Shown here one piece after another: positions 8,273-16,603 of a stretch of DNA of 56,420 bases; positions within the stretch are counted from its first letter, which is position 1, and every line of letters starts with the position of its first letter. The notes beneath the pieces are model-generated. The model saw only the letters and a program-made list of their open reading frames with translations, was not told where the DNA came from and made no database searches. The translations under genes were made by a program, and so were the position numbers. The stretch is taken from the NCBI GenBank assembly GCA_049972525.1, contig JBMFKI010000007.1, forward strand, positions 1 through 56,420, in the 5' to 3' direction. This DNA is from JAVZLQ01 sp049972525 (GTDB lineage: Archaea > Thermoproteota > Bathyarchaeia > Bathyarchaeales > Bathycorpusculaceae).

Positions 8273-10192
8273 GTGAAGGAGAAAAAGCAATTGCCAGATC
8301 CACACTTGTTACTGGAAGATAAATTAGGAAAAAAGGTGCTCCTACTAGGCAACGAAGCCATAGCCAGAGGCGCATTAGAAGCAGGCATAAGTGTTGTAAC
8401 AACTTATCCTGGAACGCCAGCATCCGAGATAGGAGATACGCTTTCTGAAATAGCGAGGGATGCTGGAATTTACATGGAATACTCCACAAACGAAATTGTA
8501 GCAGTTGAAGTGGCTGCTGGAGCTGCAAACTGTGGGGTTCGTGCGCTAGCAGCCATGAAACATGTTGGGCTTAACGTGGCAGCTGATGCTGTTATGACGT
8601 TGGCGTATGTAGGCGTAAGAGGAGGCTACGTCATAGTCACGGCGGACGATCCAGAATGTTACAGCTCACAGAATGAGCAGGATAACCGATTTTACGCCTT
8701 GCTTTCGAACCTTCCATGTTTGGAACCATCAGACCCGCAGGAGGCAAAGGACATGACCGTCTCAGCTGTGGAAATAAGCGAAAAACTTGGACTTCCAGTT
8801 CTTCTAAGAACAACAACGCGTGTAAGCCACACGAGAGGACCAGTAGTCTATGGAAGGCTTGCAAAGCCAAATTTGAAGGGAGAATTCATTAAAGATGCAA
8901 AGCGCATGGTTATGGTTCCAGCCAATGCGAGGCTCATGCATGCGAAGCTTTTGGAAAAGCTTGAAGTGGCAAGGGAAATAAGCGAAAAATCACCATACAA
9001 CACTACAGTGCGCAATGGAAACGGCGAATATGGGATAATATCATCAGGCGCCGCTTACAACTATGCAGAAGAGGCAAGAGAACTTCTAGAGTTAGATGCA
9101 AGCGTTCTGAAACTGGGAATGACTTATCCGCTTCCAGAAAAAACGATCGGAAAATTCCTCAAAACACATGAGAAGATAATAGTGGTGGAAGAGCTTGAAC
9201 CCTACTTGGAAATGCAGGTGAAAGCCATAGCCAAAGACTACGCCCCACATGTGGGAATTTATGGAAAGTTAAGCGAGGCATACTTTCCAAGGAAAGGAGA
9301 GCTTTCCGCACGTGCGGTTTTAACGGGGATGGCGAAAATAACTGGTAAAAAACCGCCAATAAATTTTGACAAGCTTGACGCTGCTTACAGTGAAATCGGT
9401 AGGGATTTACCATCAAGACCGCCAATTCTATGCGCTGGCTGCCCACACATGGCATCCTTCTACGTTATAGGAAAGGCAACTGGCAAGAAGGCAGTTTACA
9501 CAACTGATATTGGATGCTATGCTCTTGGAGCCGCGCCTCCGTTGAGCATAGGAGACATATTGATATGTATGGGTGCAAGTGTAGGCACAGCGCAGGGAAT
9601 AAGCAAAGTTGTGGATGAAGACGTGGTAGCAGTCATAGGAGACTCAACGTTCTTCCACGCGGCAATTCCAGGATTGATAAACGCCGTTTATAACAACCAC
9701 AAAGTTGTGCTGGTTGTCTTGGACAACTTAACAACAGCCATGACTGGGCATCAGCCGCACCCAGGAACTGGCAAAACTGGAATGCAGACGCAGAGTGAAA
9801 GAATTCTTATAGAGAATGTTGCAGAGGGATGCGGGGTAAAATACGTTAAAGTCGTCAACCCGTTCAACGTTAAAGAGGCGGAAAAAACCTTGAAAGAGGC
9901 ACTTACGCATCGGGAACCATCAGTCATAGTTTTTAGAGCTCCATGCGCATTAATAACTGCAAGAGAAAGAAGACGCAGAGGCGAGGAGATAGCGCCCTAC
10001 AGAATAACTGAAAAATGCACTAATTGTATGGCGTGTATAAGGCTTCTAGGCTGCCCAGCGCTGACGATAAAAGATGAAAGGGCGAACATAAATGAGGCGT
10101 TATGCGTTGCGTGTGGACTTTGCGCTTCAGTATGCCCATACGGCGCAATAGAAAAGGCAAATTCAAAGCGAAGAGGGGAGAACAGCGAATGA
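8273..10192 (+). CDS. iorA: Indolepyruvate:ferredoxin oxidoreductase, alpha subunit
   Basis: A 639-residue alpha subunit. With IorB it oxidatively decarboxylates aryl pyruvates (from Trp, Phe, Tyr transamination) to aryl-acetyl-CoA and reduces ferredoxin. The N-terminal pyrimidine-binding domain starts GNEAIARGALEAG; the TPP/Mg site is in the region GDSTFFHAAIPGLINAVYNN; and the C-terminus has two [4Fe-4S] motifs, CTNCMACIRLLGC and CVACGLCASVCPYGAI. The start is GTG at 8273, and no ATG precedes the conserved region. Its stop overlaps the iorB start by 4 bp. Location after the beta-oxidation genes suggests a role in amino acid or aromatic acid fermentation, which is an inference. Confidence 0.95.
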   Translation: MKEKKQLPDPHLLLEDKLGKKVLLLGNEAIARGALEAGISVVTTYPGTPASEIGDTLSEIARDAGIYMEYSTNEIVAVEVAAGAANCGVRALAAMKHVGLNVAADAVMTLAYVGVRGGYVIVTADDPECYSSQNEQDNRFYALLSNLPCLEPSDPQEAKDMTVSAVEISEKLGLPVLLRTTTRVSHTRGPVVYGRLAKPNLKGEFIKDAKRMVMVPANARLMHAKLLEKLEVAREISEKSPYNTTVRNGNGEYGIISSGAAYNYAEEARELLELDASVLKLGMTYPLPEKTIGKFLKTHEKIIVVEELEPYLEMQVKAIAKDYAPHVGIYGKLSEAYFPRKGELSARAVLTGMAKITGKKPPINFDKLDAAYSEIGRDLPSRPPILCAGCPHMASFYVIGKATGKKAVYTTDIGCYALGAAPPLSIGDILICMGASVGTAQGISKVVDEDVVAVIGDSTFFHAAIPGLINAVYNNHKVVLVVLDNLTTAMTGHQPHPGTGKTGMQTQSERILIENVAEGCGVKYVKVVNPFNVKEAEKTLKEALTHREPSVIVFRAPCALITARERRRRGEEIAPYRITEKCTNCMACIRLLGCPALTIKDERANINEALCVACGLCASVCPYGAIEKANSKRRGENSE

Positions 10193-10794
10193 ATGAGTTT
10201 AACATAGTTTTGGCTGGAGTTGGTGGACAGGGAATTCTTTTAGCTGCTGAAGTTTTAGGTACAGCGGCGGTTAAAGATGGTTTGAACGTGCGAGTAAGCG
10301 AAATTCATGGGATGGCTCAGCGCGGCGGAGCTGTTGTCTCATATGTGCGGATGGGCGAAAGGGTTTTAGCGCCAACAATCTTGGATGGAAACGCGGATGT
10401 ACTTTTAGGATTTGAACCCATAGAAACGCTCCGCAGCTTAAAGCTTGCCTCAGAGAAGACTATTGCAATTGTGAATGCTGATGGAGTGATGCCAACGGAG
10501 CTAACTGCGAAAAAGGCAAAATACCCAAGTTTAGAGGAGATAACACAGAAAATTAACACTTTCACAAAAAACTTAATCATTATTGAAGCGTCTAAGCTTG
10601 CTAGAGAGGCTGGAAACATACTAACACAGAACATCATCATGCTTGGAGCTTTGGCGGCAACTGGAAAAGTACCAATAAAAACTGAAACGTTTATTGAGAC
10701 TTTGAGGGAGCTTATCCCGCAGAAACAGTTAGAAGTTAATATTAAAGCGTTTAAAATTGGCTATGAAAAAACAAGGAAGCTTATAAAATCTTGA
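10189..10794 (+). CDS. iorB: Indolepyruvate:ferredoxin oxidoreductase, beta subunit
   Basis: A 201-residue gamma-type domain of 2-oxoacid:ferredoxin oxidoreductases. The diagnostic motif is VLAGVGGQGILLAAEVLGTA near the N-terminus, followed by SEIHGMAQRGGAVVSYVR. The frame is open upstream to 10102, but the ATG at 10189 is preceded by AGAGGGGAG, overlaps the iorA stop (ATGA), and starts the protein at its normal place. Length is normal. It pairs with IorA to form the oxygen-sensitive enzyme. Confidence 0.95.
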   Translation: MNEFNIVLAGVGGQGILLAAEVLGTAAVKDGLNVRVSEIHGMAQRGGAVVSYVRMGERVLAPTILDGNADVLLGFEPIETLRSLKLASEKTIAIVNADGVMPTELTAKKAKYPSLEEITQKINTFTKNLIIIEASKLAREAGNILTQNIIMLGALAATGKVPIKTETFIETLRELIPQKQLEVNIKAFKIGYEKTRKLIKS

Positions 10795-10797
10795 AAC

Positions 10798-11154
10798 CTA
10801 GCGGTTTTCATCCTTCTTGTTTAAAATAGCCTTCAAAATGTTCTGGAATATCCGCATATCTGAAGCGTTCACTATTGGGATTTGTAGACTCTTGTCAACC
10901 TCGTAAAGCTTTTCATACTTTGGAAACTCTGCGTAACATATTTGGCTTATTGGAAACTCCTTGCTTTTTAACTCATGCTCGAAGGATTTCTCATAAACTT
11001 CTAGGCAAAGCAAGTAGCCGCTAACCCAGTAAAGCCTGTTCACCCCGTAAGTTGTGGCGCACCACGCTATGTCGCTTACTGAACGCTTATCCAAACCCAA
11101 GATTGTGACCTTTTTTGTCGGAACAATTTCCACATCCATGTCTTCATCCCTCAA
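10798..11154 (-). CDS. Conserved hypothetical protein, operon with XPF nuclease
   Basis: A 118-residue soluble protein I do not recognise. It has a beta-rich start (VEIVPTKKVTILGLDKR) and a middle that reads like a compact alpha/beta fold (WCATTYGVNRLYWVSGYLLC). The C-terminal helix is basic (FQNILKAILNKKDENR). Its 5' end overlaps the XPF/ERCC4 nuclease gene by 11 bp, so it is translationally coupled to it. That placement suggests a partner or regulator in DNA repair or recombination, but nothing in the sequence shows an activity. It is convergent with iorB, 3 bp away. Confidence 0.7.
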   Translation of the reverse strand: MRDEDMDVEIVPTKKVTILGLDKRSVSDIAWCATTYGVNRLYWVSGYLLCLEVYEKSFEHELKSKEFPISQICYAEFPKYEKLYEVDKSLQIPIVNASDMRIFQNILKAILNKKDENR

Positions 11155-11866
11155 ATGGTGTTTTCAACACTTCTTTAACTTTCGCGGTTATCTTCGGTCC
11201 AAGACCATAAACAGTTTTAGACCAATCTTCAACACTTATTAAAGCGTTTAACGGTGTATGATAGGATTTAAGTATTGCTATTGCTTTTTCCCTTCCGATG
11301 TTTGGCAGACTGGATATAAAATAGATTTGAGCATCTGAAGTGGTTTCGCATTTTTTGGCTGGATGCACTGTTGGAATTCTCTTTTCAATAATTTGTTCCT
11401 GGCGGGCGGCAACGTAGAGAAAATCTATAGTCTCCTTGTACGAAGTCGTGTTTATCATCGCCAGCCCATTCTTTGCAAGATTGAACATAGCGCCCCAAAC
11501 AGATACAGGCTGGATTCTGCTAAACTTGTAAATTATTGGCAGATAGCCCTCCAAAAGAATAAGCGACTTTGGATAAACCTCTTTCAATGTGAAAAGCTGC
11601 TCAAAAAGATAACGATGCGTAAGTGTATAAACAAAATCTTGAACAGTTTTCCTCTCAACTGCACACACGTCAGACAACACGTAATCACCCTTATCCAAAG
11701 TTTCAATTTTAACGTTGACGCCGCGCTCTCGAAGACCCTTAACAATCTTTGCTGCAGTGTTTGCTTCGCGACTGTCAACTATTATTGTTGGCTCTTGCCC
11801 TTCGCCTTTATTCTCCTTCAAATATGGAATTAGACTTTCAGTTCCAGACATAAGCTCAACTCGCAT
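11144..11866 (-). CDS. XPF/ERCC4-type structure-specific nuclease
   Basis: A 240-residue short-form archaeal XPF endonuclease, which cuts 3' flaps, nicked forks and branched DNA. The ERCC4 nuclease domain spans about 25-160, with IIVDSREA and GDYVLSDVCAVERKTVQDF forming the GDX(n)ERKXXXD catalytic motif. C-terminal helix-hairpin-helix repeats include SSLPNIGREKAIAILKSY and VYGLGPKITAKVKEVL. There is no N-terminal helicase, so this is the crenarchaeal-style form rather than the euryarchaeal Hef fusion. In crenarchaea this form needs PCNA through a C-terminal PIP box; I see no convincing QxxLxxFF here. The 118-residue gene at 10798 overlaps its end. Confidence 0.92.
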   Translation of the reverse strand: MRVELMSGTESLIPYLKENKGEGQEPTIIVDSREANTAAKIVKGLRERGVNVKIETLDKGDYVLSDVCAVERKTVQDFVYTLTHRYLFEQLFTLKEVYPKSLILLEGYLPIIYKFSRIQPVSVWGAMFNLAKNGLAMINTTSYKETIDFLYVAARQEQIIEKRIPTVHPAKKCETTSDAQIYFISSLPNIGREKAIAILKSYHTPLNALISVEDWSKTVYGLGPKITAKVKEVLKTPFEG

Positions 11867-11963
11867 TCGCGTATGACAAACAGAAACTAATATTTTCTCA
11901 CTGATAAAACTTAATCACAAAACATATCAAAAGTCAAAATATAAAAATGAGAGAATGAGAAGG

Positions 11964-13268
11964 TTATGGTCCTTTCTTGGTTATTTCTTTGACAACTCCA
12001 GCCGCTATCGTAGTGCCCATGTCTCTAACTGCGAACCTTCCAAGTTCTGGGAAGTCCTGGTAGGTTTCAATTGCGATTGGATGCAGCGGTTCCATTCTTA
12101 CTAGGGCGGCGTCTCCAGTCTTCAGGAAGGATGGCTTTTCCTCAACAACTTGCCCTGAACGCGGGTCGATTTTTCTTATAATCTCTGTGAATCTGCACGC
12201 GATTTGTCCAGTGTGGTAGTGCAGCACTGGCGTGTAACCTGCAGCGATAGCAGTAGGATGATAAATCACTATTATTTGTCCGATGAACTCCTTAGCTACT
12301 GTTGGCGGGTTGGTAACGTGTCCACAGACATCTCCACGACGAATGTCCGTTTTAGCGATGCCTCTAACGTTGAAGCCTATGTTGTCGCCAGGCTCAGCCC
12401 TTGGTATTCTCTGGTGATGCATCTCTATGGATTTAACTTCGCCCTGCTTGTTGGCTGGCATAAATATTACTACATCATTTTCTTTAAGCACTCCAGTTTC
12501 AACTCTTCCAACTGGAACTGTGCCTACGCCTGTGATGCTGTAAACGTCTTGAACTGGGATGCGCAGCGGCTTATTCAATGGTTTTGGCGGGATCTCAAAA
12601 GTGTCTAAAGCGTCAAGCAGCGTTGGTCCCTTATACCATGGCATCTTCTCGCTTGGCTTAACAAGGTTGTCGCCAGTCCACCCTGAAGTGGGCACGAAGG
12701 GGATCTTCTCAACCTTGTATCCCACCATTTTTAGCATGCGGCTAACCTCATTCTTGACTTCCTCGTAACGCTCTTGGCTCCAGTTAACTGACGCATCATC
12801 CATCTTGTTGACAGCCACAACCAGTTGGCGAACACCCAAAGTGAAAGCCAGGAAAGCATGCTCCCTTGTTTGTCCACCTGGACCGATACCAGCCTCGAAT
12901 TCGCCTCTCTTTGCTGAGACGAATAGTATGGCGCCGTCTGCTTGGCTCGCGCCCGTAATCATGTTTTTAACGAAATCTCTGTGCCCAGGCGCATCAATGA
13001 CTGTAAAGTAATATCTCTTTGTTTCGAATTTTAGGAATCGAAGGTCTATTGTCAAGCCTCTTTCGCGTTCTTCTTTGAGGTTATCGAGAATCCATGCATA
13101 CTTGAATGTTTCCTTGCCCATTTTCTTAGCTTCTTCCTCGTAGGCTTTCACCGTTCTATCATCAACAGCTCCTGCCAAGTAAAGCAAGTGTCCTGTTGTT
13201 GTTGATTTTCCATGGTCAACATGTCCCATTATCACCAGGTTCAGATGTGGCTTTTCAGGTCTACTCAT
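11964..13268 (-). CDS. tuf: Translation elongation factor 1-alpha
   Basis: A 434-residue GTPase that delivers aminoacyl-tRNA to the ribosomal A site. G1 is GHVDHGKST, switch II/G3 is DAPGHRDF, G4 is NKMD and the G5-like motif is TSGW; two beta-barrel domains follow (SITGVGTVPVGRVETG; HTGQIACRFTEI). A strong GGAGGAGA ribosome site lies 5-12 nt before the ATG. Transcription is toward the XPF nuclease and away from the TGS GTPase at 13442, with 170 bp of A/T-rich promoter region between. The length is typical of archaeal EF-1alpha. Confidence 0.98.
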   Translation of the reverse strand: MSRPEKPHLNLVIMGHVDHGKSTTTGHLLYLAGAVDDRTVKAYEEEAKKMGKETFKYAWILDNLKEERERGLTIDLRFLKFETKRYYFTVIDAPGHRDFVKNMITGASQADGAILFVSAKRGEFEAGIGPGGQTREHAFLAFTLGVRQLVVAVNKMDDASVNWSQERYEEVKNEVSRMLKMVGYKVEKIPFVPTSGWTGDNLVKPSEKMPWYKGPTLLDALDTFEIPPKPLNKPLRIPVQDVYSITGVGTVPVGRVETGVLKENDVVIFMPANKQGEVKSIEMHHQRIPRAEPGDNIGFNVRGIAKTDIRRGDVCGHVTNPPTVAKEFIGQIIVIYHPTAIAAGYTPVLHYHTGQIACRFTEIIRKIDPRSGQVVEEKPSFLKTGDAALVRMEPLHPIAIETYQDFPELGRFAVRDMGTTIAAGVVKEITKKGP

Positions 13269-13441
13269 TTTTTCTCCTCCGTCATCTCACTTTTCAACTT
13301 AACTATTTTTAGTGAATTCGCTTACACAACTGTCTAATCAATTATTTTAATTTTATGATTAAACCTTCTTGTTCAGCGAATGAGTAATGGAAACGGATTT
13401 AACGTTGATTTTTGAAATTAATGTTTGGATGAGACTGGATT

Positions 13442-14617
13442 ATGCCTACAAACTTGCCTGCTGAAGCTAAACGCAAATGGGCCGAAGTTTCGGCAGCAAG
13501 AAACCCGAAGGAAAAAATTCAGCTAATGCAGGAATTCTTAAGCCTAGTTCCAAAGCATAAGGGAACAGCTAAACTTTGCGCGCAAGTTAAGAAGCAGATG
13601 TCGGTTCTGCGAAGGGAAATGGAGGAAAAGAAACGTAGAAAGGCTGGGAGGGGCGGACCGAAATTTTTCATAGAAAAGGAAGGTGCAGCCCAAATAGTCC
13701 TCTTAGGATTAACAAAATCTGGAAAAAGCAGTTTGCTTGCCGCAGTAACAAACGCGAAAGTCGAAGTTTCGCCAATGCCTTACACTACGAGGGAGCCTAT
13801 TCCAGGAATAATGAATTATGAGGATATTCAGTTCCAGATTATAGAAGCTCCAGCTTTGATGGAAGGTTCAGCTGATGGCAGAGCGTGGGGACTTCAAACA
13901 TTAGCTTTGGCACGAAATGCTGACGGCTTAATTTTGATGATTGACTTGTCAAGCAACCCGATTGGTCAGCTTTCGACAATTTTTAATGAGTTGGAGAAAG
14001 CCCGAATATCAGTCTTGAAGCCTAGAGGACATATTGAGGTTGAAAAGAAGTTTATGGGCGCTGGCTTGCGGATAATTCTTGTTGGCAATCTTTTAGATTG
14101 CACATTGCGGGATGTTGAGGAGCTATTAAGAAGCTACCGTATAACGGATGCTGTTGTAAAGATTTCTGGTGAAGCCACGCTGGATGAGGTTGAGGATGCA
14201 GTTTTTGAAAGCGTGGTTTATAAGCCAACAATTATAGTTGCAAACAAAATTGATGTGGATGTTGCGGAGGACAATTTAGAGCTTTTAGAGAGTTATGTGA
14301 GCGGCAAGCTGCCTATTCTTGCTGTTTCATGCGAAAAGCGGTGTGGTTTGGAAAAGCTTGGTGAGACATTGTTCAGGGCTTTGGATATGATTAGGGTTTA
14401 CACGAAAGAACCAGACGAGAGGGAGCATTCCGAAAAGCCTTTCATCCTAAAGAGAGGTGCGACGGTTTACGATTTAGCGAGAAATATTCACAGTGATTTC
14501 AGCGAAAGGTTTTCATTTGCAAAAGTTTGGGCTAAAAGGCTAGTTTTTAGCCCGCAAAAAGTTGGGATGACATTCGTTTTGGAGGATGGCGATGTTGTTG
14601 AAATACACGCAAAATAG
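13442..14617 (+). CDS. DRG/Obg-related GTPase with TGS domain
   Basis: A 391-residue GTP-binding protein. The N-terminal 70 residues are helical and basic. G1 is GLTKSGKSS, G4 is NKID and the C-terminal 65 residues form a TGS domain ending FVLEDGDVVEIHAK. The G3 motif is unusual: where DxxG is expected the sequence reads EAPA, so nucleotide sensing may differ from canonical DRG proteins. DRG proteins are associated with translation and ribosome factors, and this gene sits between EF-1alpha and the uS7/uS12 operon. It is convergent with uS7, 18 bp apart. Family assignment is firm and the cellular role uncertain. Confidence 0.9.
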   Translation: MPTNLPAEAKRKWAEVSAARNPKEKIQLMQEFLSLVPKHKGTAKLCAQVKKQMSVLRREMEEKKRRKAGRGGPKFFIEKEGAAQIVLLGLTKSGKSSLLAAVTNAKVEVSPMPYTTREPIPGIMNYEDIQFQIIEAPALMEGSADGRAWGLQTLALARNADGLILMIDLSSNPIGQLSTIFNELEKARISVLKPRGHIEVEKKFMGAGLRIILVGNLLDCTLRDVEELLRSYRITDAVVKISGEATLDEVEDAVFESVVYKPTIIVANKIDVDVAEDNLELLESYVSGKLPILAVSCEKRCGLEKLGETLFRALDMIRVYTKEPDEREHSEKPFILKRGATVYDLARNIHSDFSERFSFAKVWAKRLVFSPQKVGMTFVLEDGDVVEIHAK

Positions 14618-14635
14618 GCTTGCTACTGTAGATGC

Positions 14636-15229
14636 TTACCTTGAGGCTTGAGCTATTCTTTCGATTTCATGACGCTTTGAAACCGCATAGCTTTTCATGT
14701 CATGGTTCGCTGCCAAAATGAGTTCTTCTGCTAGGCACTCTTCTATTGAACGCGGATTATGCATGGCTGCTTGTCTTGCGCCTTCGCATATATGCCTCAA
14801 AGCTAAGTCAACCCTTCTCTGCGGCGAAACATCCACACTTAAGTGGTAAACTATGCCACCGTAGCTGATTCTCGTTGTGTCCTCGCACGGAGCAGAGTTC
14901 TCAACAGCGTGCACAAGAACTTCTATAGGGTTTCTGCCAGTACGCAAGTGAATGATTTCAAACGCGTGTTCAACAATGTTTATGGCTTTTGCCTTCTTAC
15001 CAGCGTTTTTTCCTGGGCGCATAAGATTGTTTACGAGCCTTTCAACGATGTTCACGTTTGCCTTGTGAAAGCGCTTGTGTTCATGTCTTCCCATACTGTG
15101 TGGGATGACTATTGGCTTTAGCGATACGTACCGCTGCAATCCCAAGTCTTTAACTTGAATATCCTTAAAGCTCCATTTGTTGAAAAGTCTGATTTCAGAG
15201 GCCTCTGATTTTTCACTCAAAACTTTCAC
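14636..15229 (-). CDS. rps7: Small ribosomal subunit protein uS7
   Basis: A 197-residue archaeal S7, which nucleates the head of the 30S subunit and contacts the mRNA and E-site tRNA. Diagnostic segments are RHEHKRFHKANVNIVERLVN, HAFEIIHLRTGRNPIEVLVH and SYGGIVYHLSVDVSPQRRVD. Length is normal for archaea. It overlaps the end of uS12 by 4 bp and shares its promoter. Confidence 0.98.
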   Translation of the reverse strand: MKVLSEKSEASEIRLFNKWSFKDIQVKDLGLQRYVSLKPIVIPHSMGRHEHKRFHKANVNIVERLVNNLMRPGKNAGKKAKAINIVEHAFEIIHLRTGRNPIEVLVHAVENSAPCEDTTRISYGGIVYHLSVDVSPQRRVDLALRHICEGARQAAMHNPRSIEECLAEELILAANHDMKSYAVSKRHEIERIAQASR

Positions 15230-15666
15230 CTTGCCGGTTTCTGCTTTCTGCCATAAACAAGCTCGTTCAGAGAAACGCCGTTAACCATAATCACTTTCCA
15301 ACGCACCCCTGGAATGTCGCCCATGCTTCTTCCACGGGAGCCCCCGATGCCTTCAACGACAACTTCGTCATGCTCGTCAACAACGTTTAAGGCGCCGTCC
15401 CCTGGTAGGAAAGCTGTTATAACTCTGCCATTTTTTATCAACTGTGTTCTGACACATTTGCGTATAGCACTGTTTGGTTGTTTACTTTCTACGCCGACCT
15501 TTTCTAGAACTATGCCCCTTGCCATTGGAGCGCCTTCAAGAGGGTCTGCCTTCACGTCGAGCATCAGCATTCGCCTTTTATAGTACATGCTACTCCAACG
15601 GAATCTCTTCCGTTTTTCAACCAGTTTTCTCGCGGCAAATTCGCCTCTTGGAGATTTTGAACCCAT
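15226..15666 (-). CDS. rps12: Small ribosomal subunit protein uS12
   Basis: A 146-residue decoding-centre protein. Conserved features are SKSPRGEFAARKL at the start, the QPNSAIRKCVRTQLIKNG loop and PGVRWKVIMVNGVSLNEL. The frame is open to 15699, but family members begin at MG-K-SPRG, so I start at 15666; the extra 11 residues are not conserved. This gene leads the uS12-uS7 pair. In many archaea the pair is preceded by nusA or followed by elongation factors; here EF-1alpha is near but separated by the GTPase gene. Confidence 0.97.
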   Translation of the reverse strand: MGSKSPRGEFAARKLVEKRKRFRWSSMYYKRRMLMLDVKADPLEGAPMARGIVLEKVGVESKQPNSAIRKCVRTQLIKNGRVITAFLPGDGALNVVDEHDEVVVEGIGGSRGRSMGDIPGVRWKVIMVNGVSLNELVYGRKQKPAR

Positions 15667-15707
15667 AGCGCACTTTTTCCTCTCGCTACGTCTAATCACA
15701 ACACTAA

Positions 15708-15715
15708 TATTTAAA
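15708..15715 (-). promoter_or_regulatory. TATA box for the uS12-uS7 operon
   Basis: On the minus strand TTTAAATA lies about 42-49 bp before the uS12 ATG, preceded by a purine/pyrimidine mix that could be the BRE. Transcription would begin near 15685, giving a leader of about 20 nt that contains GAGAGG. Confidence 0.45.
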
Positions 15716-15802
15716 CTGTAACATGCAAAATGCCCTATTATTTTTTCCTTTCTAAGATAGGTTTAATTAAAGAGTTCCGCATTTTATCGTGGATGGTTAG
15801 CC

Positions 15803-16603
15803 TTGAAAACTTGGCGCTTATTGAAATTTGAAGCATACGATGCCTTCATGAACATGGCAATTGACGAAGCAGTTTTGAAGGCTAGAATTGAAAATGCTGC
15901 GCCAAACACTGTACGCTTCTACCGTTGGAATCCATCTGCAGTTTCTATTGGAAAGTTCCAGAATATGGAAAACGAAGTTAACTTGGAAAGCTGCAAAAAA
16001 TTTGGCGTTAACGCTGTTAGAAGGATAACTGGCGGAGGAGCAGTATATCACGACGCAGAAGGCGAAATCACGTACAGCGTAATCGCAAGCAGGCAAGACC
16101 TAGGAGCAGAGGACATAACTGCTGTTTACACGAAAATTTACGAGGGGATAGCTGAAGCCCTAAAAATTTTAGGTTTGAAAGCGGATTTCAACAAGGGCGA
16201 CGCAAAAACATGTCCAAATCTCACAATAAATGGGAAGAAAATTTCTGGAAGCGCCCAATGTCACAAGGCTGGAATAGTTTTGCAGCACGGCACGGTTCTT
16301 GTTGATGTTGACTTGGAGAAAATGTTCACCTTTTTAAGAGTGCCATGGGCTAAAACATGCATGGAAATCGTAAACATTGCAAAAAACAAGATAACGTCAA
16401 TAAACGCGGAGCTTGGGAAAGGGGTTCCACTAGCAATCGTCCATGAAGCTTTAGTTGAAGGTTTCCAGAGAACGTTAAGAACGAATCTTGTAAACGGAGA
16501 GTTAACGCCTTTTGAGAAGGAGCTCGCTGGAAGGCTTTACAGAGAAAAATACGCCAAAACTGACTGGAACATGCGTGGAGCAGAAAAGGTGCTTGTTGCT
16601 TAA
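15803..16603 (+). CDS. lplA: Lipoate-protein ligase A (catalytic domain)
   Basis: A 266-residue member of the lipoate/biotin ligase fold, which adenylates lipoate and transfers it to lipoyl domains. Visible motifs are MNMAIDEAVL near the N-terminus, RRITGGGAVYHD (the RRxxGGGxVxHD lipoyl-AMP loop), a KKISGSAQ lysine segment and LQHGTVLVDVDL. It ends with REKYAKTDWN, so it lacks the C-terminal accessory domain of bacterial LplA. Archaea often split this off as LplB, but no LplB is adjacent. The start is a TTG at 15803; the next ATG (15848) would remove the first conserved strand. No lipoylated complex is encoded nearby. Confidence 0.88.
   Translation: MKTWRLLKFEAYDAFMNMAIDEAVLKARIENAAPNTVRFYRWNPSAVSIGKFQNMENEVNLESCKKFGVNAVRRITGGGAVYHDAEGEITYSVIASRQDLGAEDITAVYTKIYEGIAEALKILGLKADFNKGDAKTCPNLTINGKKISGSAQCHKAGIVLQHGTVLVDVDLEKMFTFLRVPWAKTCMEIVNIAKNKITSINAELGKGVPLAIVHEALVEGFQRTLRTNLVNGELTPFEKELAGRLYREKYAKTDWNMRGAEKVLVA

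Noticed and set aside
8273..10794. Alternative call as pyruvate or 2-oxoglutarate ferredoxin oxidoreductase
   Set aside because: The two-subunit layout with GNEAIARGALEAG start, C-terminal double ferredoxin motif on the alpha subunit and a 200-residue VGGQG subunit is specific to IorAB.
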